Assembly: GCA_003224075.1 (NCBI GenBank)
Contig: QHYF01000172.1
Coordinates: 1-6,140 of the forward strand
DNA from: Acidobacteriota bacterium
Lineage (GTDB): Bacteria > Acidobacteriota > Terriglobia > Acidiferrales > UBA7541
Length of the DNA stretch: 6,140 bases
Direction of reading: 5' to 3'
Under the pieces are notes generated by a model. It ran no database searches. It saw only the letters and a list, made by a program, of their open reading frames with translations, and was not told the DNA's origin. Both the position numbers and the translations under genes were made by a program. Shown here in pieces: positions 1 to 5,592 of the stretch (within the stretch, counting starts at the first letter, position 1; every line of letters begins with the position of its first letter).

Positions 1-3
1 GCT

Positions 4-34
4 TGGGAATCCCGCAAAAGACGCGGGATTCCCA
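4..34. repeat. Perfect 12-bp inverted repeat (hairpin), possible terminator or dispersed palindromic element
   Basis: Positions 4-15 (TGGGAATCCCGC) are exactly complementary to 23-34, with a 7-base loop (AAAAGAC, 16-22). The stem is strong in either transcript. Neither side shows a proper T-run: the right side continues into ACTTTCCC, and the left side is cut by the window edge. It could be a terminator for a gene outside the window, or a copy of the GGGAATCCCGC-type palindromes that recur in intergenic DNA of many bacteria. The stem is seen directly; its role is open. Confidence 0.6.
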
Positions 35-99
35 CTTTCCCACAGCTCCAGCAACAACAGTCTCTACTGCTCGACTGAGGAGAAAGAGAAACCAAATGC

Positions 100-149
100 A
101 AGCGGACACATCACTTGCCAATAAAAGCGGACATCTCTATTTGCTAACA
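100..149. mobile_element. Candidate insertion-sequence end with two sub-terminal repeats
   Basis: The 9-mer AAGCGGACA occurs at 100-108 and 125-133, each followed 6-7 bases later by TTGC. Read on the minus strand, the block begins with TGTTAGC at 149 and then shows GTCCGCTT twice. A 5'-TGT end followed by spaced repeats of one motif is typical of IS21-type and related transposon termini, where the repeats bind the transposase. It stops about 17 bp from the MFS stop codon, so the element would occupy the left side of the window and beyond. No transposase reading frame is visible in the 150 bases available, and the opposite end is not in the window. The call rests on motif layout only. Confidence 0.35.
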
Positions 150-165
150 ACAGATGGAAATCTTT

Positions 166-1735
166 CTAGATGCGGAGGCGGAGGATCAGAAGGGCGCCGG
201 CGAAGAACAGGAGGGCGGAGGCGGTGAACGCGGTTTGCACGTTGAAGGTGGACCAGAGGAAGCCGACGAGGAGGCTCGAGAGGAAATCACCGACAGCGTT
301 GACCGCAGCCAGGGTACCGAAGGCCATGCCGTGCTGGTCCATGGGCACGAATTCGGCGGACAGAGAGTCTTCCAGAGCTTCCTCGGTGCCGATGTAGAGG
401 CCGGCGAGGATAAAGATTACTGCTAGGAGCCCCAAGGAGCGCGTGCCGGTGCAAAGAAGAATCGCGGTGATGCCTGCCAAGGCATAACCGGCGGCGAGAA
501 TGAGTTTGCGGCTGGGAACATGATCGCTCAGCCACCCGCTGAGATAGGCGGAGGCGGCGTAGCAGAAGGGCGCCGGCGAAGAACAGGAGGGCGGAGGCGG
601 TGAACGCGGTTTGCACGTTGAAGGTGGACCAGAGGAAGCCGACGAGGAGGCTCGAGAGGAAATCACCGACAGCGTTGACCGCAGCCAGGGTACCGAAGGC
701 CATGCCGTGCTGGTCCATGGGCACGAATTCGGCGGACAGAGAGTCTTCCAGAGCTTCCTCGGTGCCGATGTAGAGGCCGGCGAGGATAAAGATTACTGCT
801 AGGAGCCCCAAGGAGCGCGTGCCGGTGCAAAGAAGAATCGCGGTGATGCCTGCCAAGGCATAACCGGCGGCGAGAATGAGTTTGCGGCTGGGAACATGAT
901 CGCTCAGCCACCCGCTGAGATAGGCGGAGGCGGCGTAGAAGACGTTGTGGAGCGTGTAGAGACCTACGGCGAGACTCGCGGCGCGGGCGAGCCCGTGAGC
1001 GGGCGCGAGTATGCGCGAGGCGTATAGGATCAGCATGGAATGCGAAAAATCGCCCGCCCCGAAAATGCCCACGCCGAACAGGAAACGCCGGAAGGGCGGT
1101 GGCAGCGCCTTCAAGCCGAGGAGGAAGGATCGTTGGGGCCCGGCCGCGATGGGCCGTTCGCGGACGAGCAGCCAAAAAGAGGCGACGGCAATTAGCCCGG
1201 GTAGAAGCGTCCAGAGGAAAACTTTGCGGAAGGAATTCCCGGTGGCTTGGAGAAGCCAAAGCGCGGTGAGAGGGCCGACGATTGCACCGACCGTATCCAT
1301 GAGGCGTTCAAAACCGAAGGCGCGGCCGTAGGCGTTCGGAGGCGCGTCGGCGGCGAGCAGAGCCTTCCGCGCGGGCGAGCGAACGCCGCGTCCGAGCCAC
1401 GCGGCGGCACGGCCGAAAAGCACGTGATAGGCGTGCGTCGCCAAGGCAAACGAGGCGGTCGAAAACGCGGTGAAGGCATAACCGAAGAGGGCCAGCGGCT
1501 TGCGATGCTTCAGCCGGTCTGTGAAGTGGCCTGCCGCAAGTTTGGTGAAGCTGGAGAGGCCGTCGGCGATGCCTTCGATGGCGCCGAGCCATGCGGGCCC
1601 CGCGCCAATCGCGGCGAGAAATGCGGGCAGAACGGCGGTTGCGGTTTCGTGGCTCCAGTCGCTGAAGAGACTGGTGAGACCGACGCCGAGGACTGTGCGG
1701 TTGAGCCAGGATTGCTGTTGTGAGGATTCGGGCAT
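166..1735 (-). pseudogene. MFS transporter, C-terminal part disrupted by a tandem duplication
   Basis: A major facilitator superfamily permease of the inner membrane; substrate unknown. The protein starts MPESSQQQSW at 1735. It has many hydrophobic helices, a degenerate MFS motif A between TM2 and TM3 (GHFTDRLKHRK, residues about 69-79), an RGVRSPARKALLA loop, and a second-half counterpart GWLSDHVPSRK, matching the usual 6+6 helix layout. A perfect 376-bp duplication shifts the frame. From 1735 the native frame runs for 391 codons to 563, then continues out of frame through an Arg/Ser/His-rich tail of about 91 residues to a stop at 287-289 (predicted 482 aa). The native ending ILRLRI and its TAG (166-168) survive beyond the second copy. 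With one copy deleted the gene gives 397 aa, the normal MFS size. No Shine-Dalgarno sequence precedes the ATG; the upstream bases are pyrimidine-rich. The MFS identity is firm. Whether the product is dead, or the duplication is an assembly error, cannot be decided here. Confidence 0.85.
187..938. repeat. Perfect 376-bp direct tandem duplication inside the MFS gene
   Basis: Bases 187-562 are repeated at 563-938 at a constant offset of 376, and I see no mismatch between the copies. The identity breaks on both sides: 186 is T while 562 is G, and 563 is C while 939 is A. Each copy encodes roughly the last five transmembrane helices of the transporter. The unit is 125 codons plus one base, so the second copy read (187-562) is out of frame. 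The sequences near the two ends share AGAAG (188-192 and 937-941), which may have helped mispairing, although the join itself (AG then CAGAAG) is not a clean microhomology junction. Zero divergence means a very recent event or an assembly artefact. Confidence 0.97.
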
Positions 1736-1740
1736 GGGGG

Positions 1741-1775
1741 AGAGTTTACAGTTGACAGTCGACAGTTGAAAGTTC
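1741..1775. repeat. Ladder of five 7-bp repeats just upstream of the MFS start
   Basis: Five consecutive heptamers fit AxAGTyx: AGAGTTT, ACAGTTG, ACAGTCG, ACAGTTG, AAAGTTC. The array begins 5 bp upstream of the MFS ATG and fills the place where a ribosome binding site and promoter would be expected. Arrays of this 7-bp type are a form of short tandem repeat known from intergenic DNA of several bacterial groups and can change in copy number by slippage. No regulatory role is shown by the sequence. Confidence 0.7.
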
Positions 1776-1844
1776 AGAACAAAATGTCTTGTCCCGTATC
1801 TCTCAGTCAGCGATGGCATCGCGCGTCCCAGGACCGGCCGGAAA

Positions 1845-1861
1845 GGCAGCAGCAAGCTGCC
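1845..1861 (-). terminator. Weak hairpin downstream of the DUF190 gene
   Basis: GGCAGC (1845-1850) pairs with GCTGCC (1856-1861) across a 5-base loop. It starts 10 bp beyond the DUF190 stop codon in the direction of transcription. Only TTTCC follows on the minus strand, so it is not a convincing intrinsic terminator. It might slow polymerase, stabilise the 3' end of the fluoride-unit transcript, or be part of an intergenic repeat. If it does not terminate, the MFS gene could be read through from the fluoride unit. Confidence 0.35.
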
Positions 1862-1871
1862 GCACTCCAAA

Positions 1872-2219
1872 CTACTTTTTGGCGGGGCGGTAGAGGATGA
1901 CGCGAACCTTTTCGAGGGTGATGAGGCCGCCGTCGACCATTTCGTCGAGGCGAGGGAGAATTTTTTCGATGCGCTCGGTGGATTCGATGACTTCGAGGAT
2001 GATGGGAAGATCCTGGGAGAGGCGGAGGAGCTTGTCGGTGTGATAGACGCTGGAGCCGCCGTAGCCGCCGACGCCACGAATGACGGTGGCACCGGAGAAG
2101 CCTTCTTTACGGAGCATCTCGACGATGGCGTCGTGGAGAGCTTTGCCGTGCCATTTGTCGGATTCGCCGATGTGGATGCGCATCAGGGTGCGCTCGCCTT
2201 CGAATTTTTGGTGGGTCAT
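1872..2219 (-). CDS. DUF190 family protein (PII-like small protein linked to CrcB)
   Basis: A 115-aa soluble protein with no signal peptide or membrane segment. The family signature is clear: an N-terminal LMRIHIGESDKWHGKALHDAI segment (residues about 12-32) carrying the conserved GESD, then GATVIRGVGGYGGSS (43-57), and DLPIILEVIES (70-80). Length is normal for DUF190 (about 100-120 aa). Family members adopt a ferredoxin-like fold resembling PII signalling proteins and are often encoded next to crcB; their biochemical role is not established. The ATG at 2219 is preceded by GAGGAAAATC, a good Shine-Dalgarno with about 6-base spacing. The gene follows crcB on the same strand after 107 bp with no terminator in between, so co-transcription under the fluoride riboswitch is likely. 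By inference it modulates or senses for the fluoride channel. Family assignment is firm; function is open. Confidence 0.9.
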   Translation of the reverse strand: MTHQKFEGERTLMRIHIGESDKWHGKALHDAIVEMLRKEGFSGATVIRGVGGYGGSSVYHTDKLLRLSQDLPIILEVIESTERIEKILPRLDEMVDGGLITLEKVRVILYRPAKK

Positions 2220-2224
2220 GGATT

Positions 2225-2293
2225 TTCCTCGCTACGTTCCAAGAGAGATTCCTCGCGCCAAAACCGCGCGACGCCGAAGTGTTCCTTGCTTCG
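2225..2293. repeat. Repeat-like spacer between crcB and the DUF190 gene
   Basis: The 107-bp spacer contains two near-identical 12-mers on the plus strand, TTCCTCGCTACG (2225-2236) and TTCCTTGCTTCG (2282-2293), differing at two positions. A third TTCCTCGC lies at 2249-2256. Read on the minus strand, the style (CATTTCGGGCGAAGCAAGGAA, then GCGAGGAATCTC) matches a type of dispersed intergenic repeat I associate with acidobacterial and related genomes; this association is from memory. The copy nearest the DUF190 start supplies its GAGGA ribosome binding site. Confidence 0.5.
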
Positions 2294-2326
2294 CCCGAAA
2301 TGACGGCGCGGTGAGGAAATCAATAT

Positions 2327-2698
2327 TCAAATACGATTGGCGAGACGGATGCCGGCAACGGAAAGAAGCAGGCCGGCGAACACGCTCGCGCCCACGTAGG
2401 CCGCGGCGCGGAACCACGAGCCTTCTTCGAGCATTTTGGCCGTTTCCCAGCCGAAGCTGGAGAAGGTTGTATAGCCGCCAAAGAAACCCACGGCAATGGC
2501 CACGCGCCAATCAGGCGAGATTACCATGCGATTCAGGGTGAACTGGCCGATGAGACCGAGAAGGAAGCAACCGGTCAAATTAATCAACAGAGTACCGTAG
2601 GGGAACGTGCTCCCCATGCGAATTTGTACGATGCCTTGAAGGCCGTAACGCGCCAGCGTGCCTGCGGCGCCGAAGATCGCAATCAACGTGAGACGCAA
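2327..2698 (-). CDS. crcB: Fluoride-specific channel CrcB/FluC
   Basis: A 123-aa inner-membrane protein with four hydrophobic helices, the usual size of the Fluc family. These channels work as antiparallel homodimers that let fluoride leave the cytoplasm. Diagnostic features are GTLARYG (13-19), the TM2 asparagine in LLINLTGCFLLG (Asn40), and the signature GFFGGYTTFSSF (71-82), which holds the conserved phenylalanines of the fluoride path (Phe79, Phe82) and the break in TM3 that binds the central sodium ion. The start is a TTG at 2696-2698, chosen because GGAG lies 5 bases upstream (GGAGAGGAATTG) and because the conserved N-terminus begins there; no ATG fits. A fluoride riboswitch and terminator lie just upstream, and a DUF190 gene follows. 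There is a single crcB here, so the product should self-assemble rather than need a paired subunit. Identification is very secure. Confidence 0.97.
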   Translation of the reverse strand: MRLTLIAIFGAAGTLARYGLQGIVQIRMGSTFPYGTLLINLTGCFLLGLIGQFTLNRMVISPDWRVAIAVGFFGGYTTFSSFGWETAKMLEEGSWFRAAAYVGASVFAGLLLSVAGIRLANRI

Positions 2699-2756
2699 TT
2701 CCTCTCCAATCTGCAGCCCGCCCGGGAGCGCTAATGGACGGCCGGTGCATCCGTAA

Positions 2757-2789
2757 ACAAAAAACTCCTGGCACCCAGCTGCCAGGAGT
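2757..2789 (-). terminator. Intrinsic terminator acting as the expression platform of the fluoride riboswitch
   Basis: On the minus strand ACTCCTGGCA (2789-2780) pairs perfectly with TGCCAGGAGT (2773-2764) around a 6-base loop, followed by TTTTTGTTT. This is a strong 10-bp rho-independent terminator about 60 bp upstream of the crcB start. Its first five bases, ACTCC (2789-2785), are also the 3' strand of the aptamer pseudoknot, so the terminator and the ligand-bound aptamer exclude each other. Confidence 0.92.
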
Positions 2790-2840
2790 CATCAGACCCG
2801 GTGAACAATGCCGGGACGGTTATGGCGAACTCCATCGCCT
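2785..2840 (-). promoter_or_regulatory. Fluoride riboswitch aptamer (crcB motif)
   Basis: Read on the minus strand from 2840, the RNA shows the fluoride-riboswitch core. GGCG (2839-2836) pairs with CGCC (2827-2824) around a loop containing ATGGAGTT. A second hairpin, CCCGG (2815-2811) with CCGGG (2801-2797), follows. The conserved CTGATG precedes ACTCC (2789-2785), which can pair with the first loop's GGAGT (2833-2829) to form the family's pseudoknot. In known examples this fold encloses one fluoride ion with magnesium ions. Because ACTCC is shared with the terminator stem directly downstream, fluoride should keep the terminator open and allow transcription of crcB and DUF190. Element order, spacing and the downstream crcB make this assignment strong. 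Confidence 0.95.
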
Positions 2841-2855
2841 TCGAGATTTCGTCTC

Positions 2856-2861
2856 ATTTTA
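2856..2861 (-). promoter_or_regulatory. Candidate -10 element for the fluoride unit
   Basis: TAAAAT on the minus strand (2861-2856) lies about 16 bp before the aptamer and is in the right place for a promoter of the riboswitch transcript. With a 17-bp spacer the -35 position would read GGTCTG, which is a poor match, so only the -10 half is supported. Confidence 0.3.
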
Positions 2862-2940
2862 ACAGGTTTGGCAAATGGCAGACCGGCGATTTGGTGGCTC
2901 GATCCATGGTTGCTGGCAAAGTAAAAGAGCACCAAAGCGC

Positions 2941-2992
2941 AAACCGGGGGGAAATTACTATTTGGGGGCTCCTCCTCCCTCCCCCGGTTTTT
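2941..2992 (+). repeat. 10-bp inverted repeat enclosing a purine/pyrimidine-biased loop
   Basis: AAACCGGGGG (2941-2950) is exactly complementary to CCCCCGGTTT (2981-2990), with a 30-base loop. The loop holds another GGGGG (2964-2968) that competes for the same CCCCC, so two alternative stems are possible. On the plus strand the right arm runs into TTTTT (2988-2992), like a terminator, but no plus-strand gene lies upstream. It is more likely part of an intergenic repeat joined to the following 25-bp elements. Confidence 0.55.
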
Positions 2993-2993
2993 G

Positions 2994-3088
2994 TAAGTGT
3001 TGCATCTAAAGGACTTAGAGATTACGTAAGTGGTTTTAGAATCAACACTTACGGGTATTTCTATAAGTGTTGATTTTAAAGGGGTTAG
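2994..3088. repeat. 25-bp element in two direct copies and one inverted copy
   Basis: TAAGTGTTGCATCTAAAGG begins the first copy (2994-3018), which ends in ACTTAG. The second direct copy (3064-3088) begins TAAGTGTTGATTTTAAAGG and ends GGTTAG. They match at about 20 of 25 positions with a period of 70 bp. Between them TTTAGAATCAACACTTAC (3035-3052) is the inverted form, matching 16 of 18 bases of the first copy's start (2993-3010). GTAAGTG also occurs at 3026-3032. The design suggests a dispersed intergenic repeat or a multi-copy protein-binding site. I associate this style with acidobacterial genomes, from memory. Confidence 0.65.
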
Positions 3089-3089
3089 A

Positions 3090-3108
3090 TTGCACAAAAG
3101 TAGTGCAA
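3090..3108. promoter_or_regulatory. Small dyad, possible operator
   Basis: TTGCAC (3090-3095) and GTGCAA (3103-3108) form a 6-bp inverted repeat around 7 bases. This could be a binding site for a dimeric regulator, but it is far from any start codon in a useful direction and may be chance in AT-rich DNA. Confidence 0.25.
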
Positions 3109-3174
3109 ATTTGACCTGCTTGGGGTGTTCTATTCCTAGTAAATGACCCGATGGGCGCTAGGTCGGCCCAAATG

Positions 3175-3201
3175 AAAAAAGCGGCAGAAGATCTGCCGCT
3201 T
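3175..3201 (-). terminator. Intrinsic terminator of the TonB receptor gene
   Basis: On the minus strand AAGCGGCAGA (3201-3192) pairs perfectly with TCTGCCGCTT (3188-3179) around a 3-base loop, and the transcript continues with a run of six T (3180-3175). It lies about 70 bp beyond the receptor stop codon. A textbook rho-independent terminator that closes the receptor transcript and isolates the fluoride unit from it. Confidence 0.92.
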
Positions 3202-3269
3202 CCTCACAGTCTTACCTGCAACTAGAGTAATTGAAAAGTTAGCGAGAGTCAAGGGAAAAGTTGGGGAAT

Positions 3270-5504
3270 TCAGTAGTGGAAACGGTAGCGCAACTGGGCA
3301 AAGATTTCGCGGGGATTCAGGAAATGCGTTCCGCCGAAGGTAAAGCTATTGTCAAGGAGAACGCGGCGGTTGGCGACGTTGAGGGCGCTGAGGGAGATGG
3401 AAAACCTTTCGCCAAACTCCTTGCCGAGAGTGAGGTCAAAGGTGGTGTGTCCCGGGAGATGATCGGGAGGAGGATCGCCGTTCGCGAATCCTGATCCGTA
3501 ATAGACGTCGGTCGAGGCATAACTTCGCCAGGGCAGGTTGATGACTCCGCCGAGGTGCAAGGTATTCCGCTGATCGTGATCGAGCGGGAAAAATCCACCG
3601 GGTGGCGAAAAGTCAGTCAAGCCACCGTTGATTGCACCAAAGCCTCTGGCCACTTGGTTGGAGTAGGTGACGTAGAGCTGGCCGCGCTTGAAGAGCCGGG
3701 GAGAATGCAGGGTCAGTTCCCAGCCGCGGATCAGCGCGGCGTCTATGGTGATGGGGAAGAAGATGTCGGAGTTTCCGAGGCTATTATGGTCGAAGAAATT
3801 TTTCGCGCGGGTGCGGAAGGTATCCGCGTCGAGCGTCCAATTCTTGAGCGGAATCGTCACACCAAACTGGGACTCTTCATCGCGCTCGCCGTGGAGCGGA
3901 ATGAAGGAAAGACTCTGACTGTTGACGAATTGCAGGAGCGGGCCGGACGCGGTTATCAGCGGCGGGGCCTGGTAGAAATGGCCGTAAAAGCCGCGAAAAA
4001 CCCAATTGAGCTTGGTAATGCGGAGAGAGGCTCCAAAACGCGGGCTGGTGGCGTTCTCGACGAGGCTGCCGGAGAAGTGTGTTTGACGCAGGCCTGCGTT
4101 GAGCGATAGCCATGACGTTGCACGAAACTGATCCTCCGCGAAAAGAGCCAGCAATCCTCCGGAAACGTTTTCCGTGTCGGTGAAGTCGTTGCCGAAATTC
4201 GGATCGGCGGGATCCTTGAAGTTCAGGCCGAAAAGCTGATGGTCCTGCTGGCCGAAGCCGTAGAGGCCAACGCGCGCGTTGTTTCTGTTTTTGACCCAGG
4301 CAAGCGTGGCCTGGCCGCCTCCGTAATCCGAAGAGCGGTCATCGGTGGCCGCCGAAGGGAAGTCCTGCGGGTTGCTTTCGAACGCGGCGCGATTGAAATG
4401 ATAGAAAGGAGAAACCGTGAGCATGACGCCCGCGTTGAAGGTGCGCACCCAGGAAAACGCGACGAAGGCGTCGCTTTCGCGGTTGGCGTCGCGCAAATGT
4501 TCACCGGTGCTGTTCTGCGGATCGTTCGGATCGAAGGGAATCTGATAAAAGTCGCGACGAAGCGAGGTGACAAAGCGCAACTGGTTGGCCGGACCGGCAT
4601 TGTAAATGAGCGAGGCGAATCCGCCGAAGCCATTGGCCCGGTCGTGGATGACGGCCGCGGTCGGAGTTTCGAGGCCAAGATCGGTGCGGTTGCCATTGAG
4701 GCTGCCGTAGTAGGCCAGGCGCTTGGTGTGACCGCCAAAATTAAATTGGTCATCGGTCTGGAAAAAATTGCCGAAGCTGGTGACGAGTTCGGCGTCACTG
4801 TTGCGTTCGAATCCAGTGCGCGGGGCTACGTTAAAAATGCCATAAGTGCGGTCGCCGAAATCGGCGGCATAACTTCCGCGCTGCATCTCGACAGTGTCAA
4901 TGTCTTTCGGATCGATCTGCGGGCCGAGATTGCTGGCGATATTGGTGTTGGGGATCGGCACGCCGTCGATGAGCCAGCTCACCTGGTGGCCGCCGCGAAC
5001 GTGGAGCTGATCATGAGTGAGGTAGGCGCCCGGGACATAGTCCGTAATCATGGCCAGGCTGTTGGTGCGGGCGGCGCCGGGCGTTTGCTGAATTTCGGCG
5101 CGGTCGACAAGCTCGGTCGGGGTAACGGATTCCGTCTGAACGGAAGCGACATCCGCGGTCACGGTGACGGATTGATTTTGCGAAGCAACGTGCAATTCAA
5201 AATGCATAATCGGAGCCGTGCCGGACAGCACGGTTACGATTTGTTCCTCGGCCGCGAACGAAGCGTCGGATACGGTCACCGTATATTGGCCCAGCGGGAC
5301 GGCATCGAAATGAAACTCTCCGTTCGCGTCGGTTTGCGTTGTAAGCGCAAAGTCGGACGCTTTTGCCTTCAGGATGACCTGAATGCCGGGAACCGGGCGA
5401 TGCTGCGGATCGTGGACGATGCCGCGCACGGCGCCAAAGACGGTTGCCAGGGCCGCGCTTGCGAGCAGCAGCACAAATAAAATGAACAGGAAAACTCTTT
5501 GCAT
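3270..5504 (-). CDS. TonB-dependent outer-membrane receptor with N-terminal carboxypeptidase-regulatory-like domain
   Basis: A 744-aa outer-membrane transporter that would import a ligand too large or scarce for porins, powered by TonB-ExbBD. A Sec signal peptide (1-20, ending ASAALA) is followed by a CarboxypepD_reg beta-sandwich (about 23-106; GxVxDpqhrPVPGIQV at its start, DANGEFHFDAVPLGQY in the middle). A TonB-box-like QSVTVTA (111-117) comes next, then the plug (about 125-233) with LHVRGGHQVSWLIDGVPIP and IDTVEMQRGSYAADFGDRTYG. A beta-barrel rich in alternating aromatic residues runs to the end, finishing FAQLRYRFHY with the terminal aromatic expected for outer-membrane insertion. The ATG at 5504 is preceded by GAGGAGAAAGGGATTTC, which gives a ribosome binding site. 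The gene is complete and somewhat shorter than the 1000-aa-plus receptors common in acidobacteria. The neighbouring metal-binding-like protein suggests a metal or metal chelate, but no motif fixes the substrate. Confidence 0.95.
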   Translation of the reverse strand: MQRVFLFILFVLLLASAALATVFGAVRGIVHDPQHRPVPGIQVILKAKASDFALTTQTDANGEFHFDAVPLGQYTVTVSDASFAAEEQIVTVLSGTAPIMHFELHVASQNQSVTVTADVASVQTESVTPTELVDRAEIQQTPGAARTNSLAMITDYVPGAYLTHDQLHVRGGHQVSWLIDGVPIPNTNIASNLGPQIDPKDIDTVEMQRGSYAADFGDRTYGIFNVAPRTGFERNSDAELVTSFGNFFQTDDQFNFGGHTKRLAYYGSLNGNRTDLGLETPTAAVIHDRANGFGGFASLIYNAGPANQLRFVTSLRRDFYQIPFDPNDPQNSTGEHLRDANRESDAFVAFSWVRTFNAGVMLTVSPFYHFNRAAFESNPQDFPSAATDDRSSDYGGGQATLAWVKNRNNARVGLYGFGQQDHQLFGLNFKDPADPNFGNDFTDTENVSGGLLALFAEDQFRATSWLSLNAGLRQTHFSGSLVENATSPRFGASLRITKLNWVFRGFYGHFYQAPPLITASGPLLQFVNSQSLSFIPLHGERDEESQFGVTIPLKNWTLDADTFRTRAKNFFDHNSLGNSDIFFPITIDAALIRGWELTLHSPRLFKRGQLYVTYSNQVARGFGAINGGLTDFSPPGGFFPLDHDQRNTLHLGGVINLPWRSYASTDVYYGSGFANGDPPPDHLPGHTTFDLTLGKEFGERFSISLSALNVANRRVLLDNSFTFGGTHFLNPREIFAQLRYRFHY

Positions 5505-5535
5505 GAAATCCCTTTCTCCTCAAAAGGATGAGTCA

Positions 5536-5553
5536 CGCGGCACGCATGCCGCG
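5536..5553. repeat. 7-bp perfect hairpin in the leader of the TonB receptor gene
   Basis: CGCGGCA (5536-5542) pairs with TGCCGCG (5547-5553) around CGCA. It lies about 30 bp upstream of the receptor ATG and between the two genes of the probable operon. No T-run follows on the minus strand, so it is not a terminator. It may be an operator, an mRNA-processing or stability structure, or chance in GC-rich DNA. Confidence 0.45.
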
Positions 5554-5592
5554 GTTGGACCTGATCAGTGAATGTGAAGAGAGGGCGGCGCG

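Larger units (their letters stand above)
2841..3269. other. 429-bp intergenic region between the TonB receptor and the fluoride unit
   Basis: No open frame here resembles a protein: the candidates on both strands are short and low in family signal. The region is clearly more AT-rich than the genes around it, especially 2990-3110. From left to right it holds the probable promoter of the fluoride unit, a G/C-rich stem-loop (2941-2990), a 25-bp element present three times (2994-3088), a small dyad (3090-3108), and the terminator of the receptor gene (3175-3201). The stretch 3111-3174 shows no recognisable signal. Confidence 0.6.

Noticed and set aside
3..227. 74-codon plus-strand frame at the left edge
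   Set aside because: It crosses the hairpin, the putative IS end and the MFS 3' end, and ends in a Gly/Arg-rich shadow. No evidence for a real protein.
166..666. Separate 166-aa protein carrying the last MFS helices
   Set aside because: It starts out of frame inside the duplicated segment and only enters the native MFS frame at the duplication junction. It is a by-product of the tandem duplication, not a gene.
1247..1723. Plus-strand open frame of 158 codons over the MFS gene
   Set aside because: Shadow of the MFS coding strand; composition is Gly/Arg/Glu-rich with no family signal.
1736..2092. Upstream extension of the MFS frame to 2092
   Set aside because: It would overlap most of the DUF190 gene, is low-complexity Ser/Pro/Ala-rich, and crosses repeat-like intergenic DNA. 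The MFS homology begins just after the ATG at 1735.
2792..3097. Minus-strand open frame of 101 codons in the intergenic gap
   Set aside because: It runs through the fluoride riboswitch aptamer and the repeat cluster, with no domain and no ribosome binding site.
3111..3140. TTGACC followed by TATTCC as a plus-strand promoter
   Set aside because: The spacer to TATTCC is only 14 bp and no plus-strand gene lies downstream before the receptor's 3' end.
4239..5480. 413-codon open frame on the plus strand
   Set aside because: It is antisense to the TonB receptor, has no recognisable domain, and arises from GC-rich codon use. The minus-strand receptor is unmistakable.
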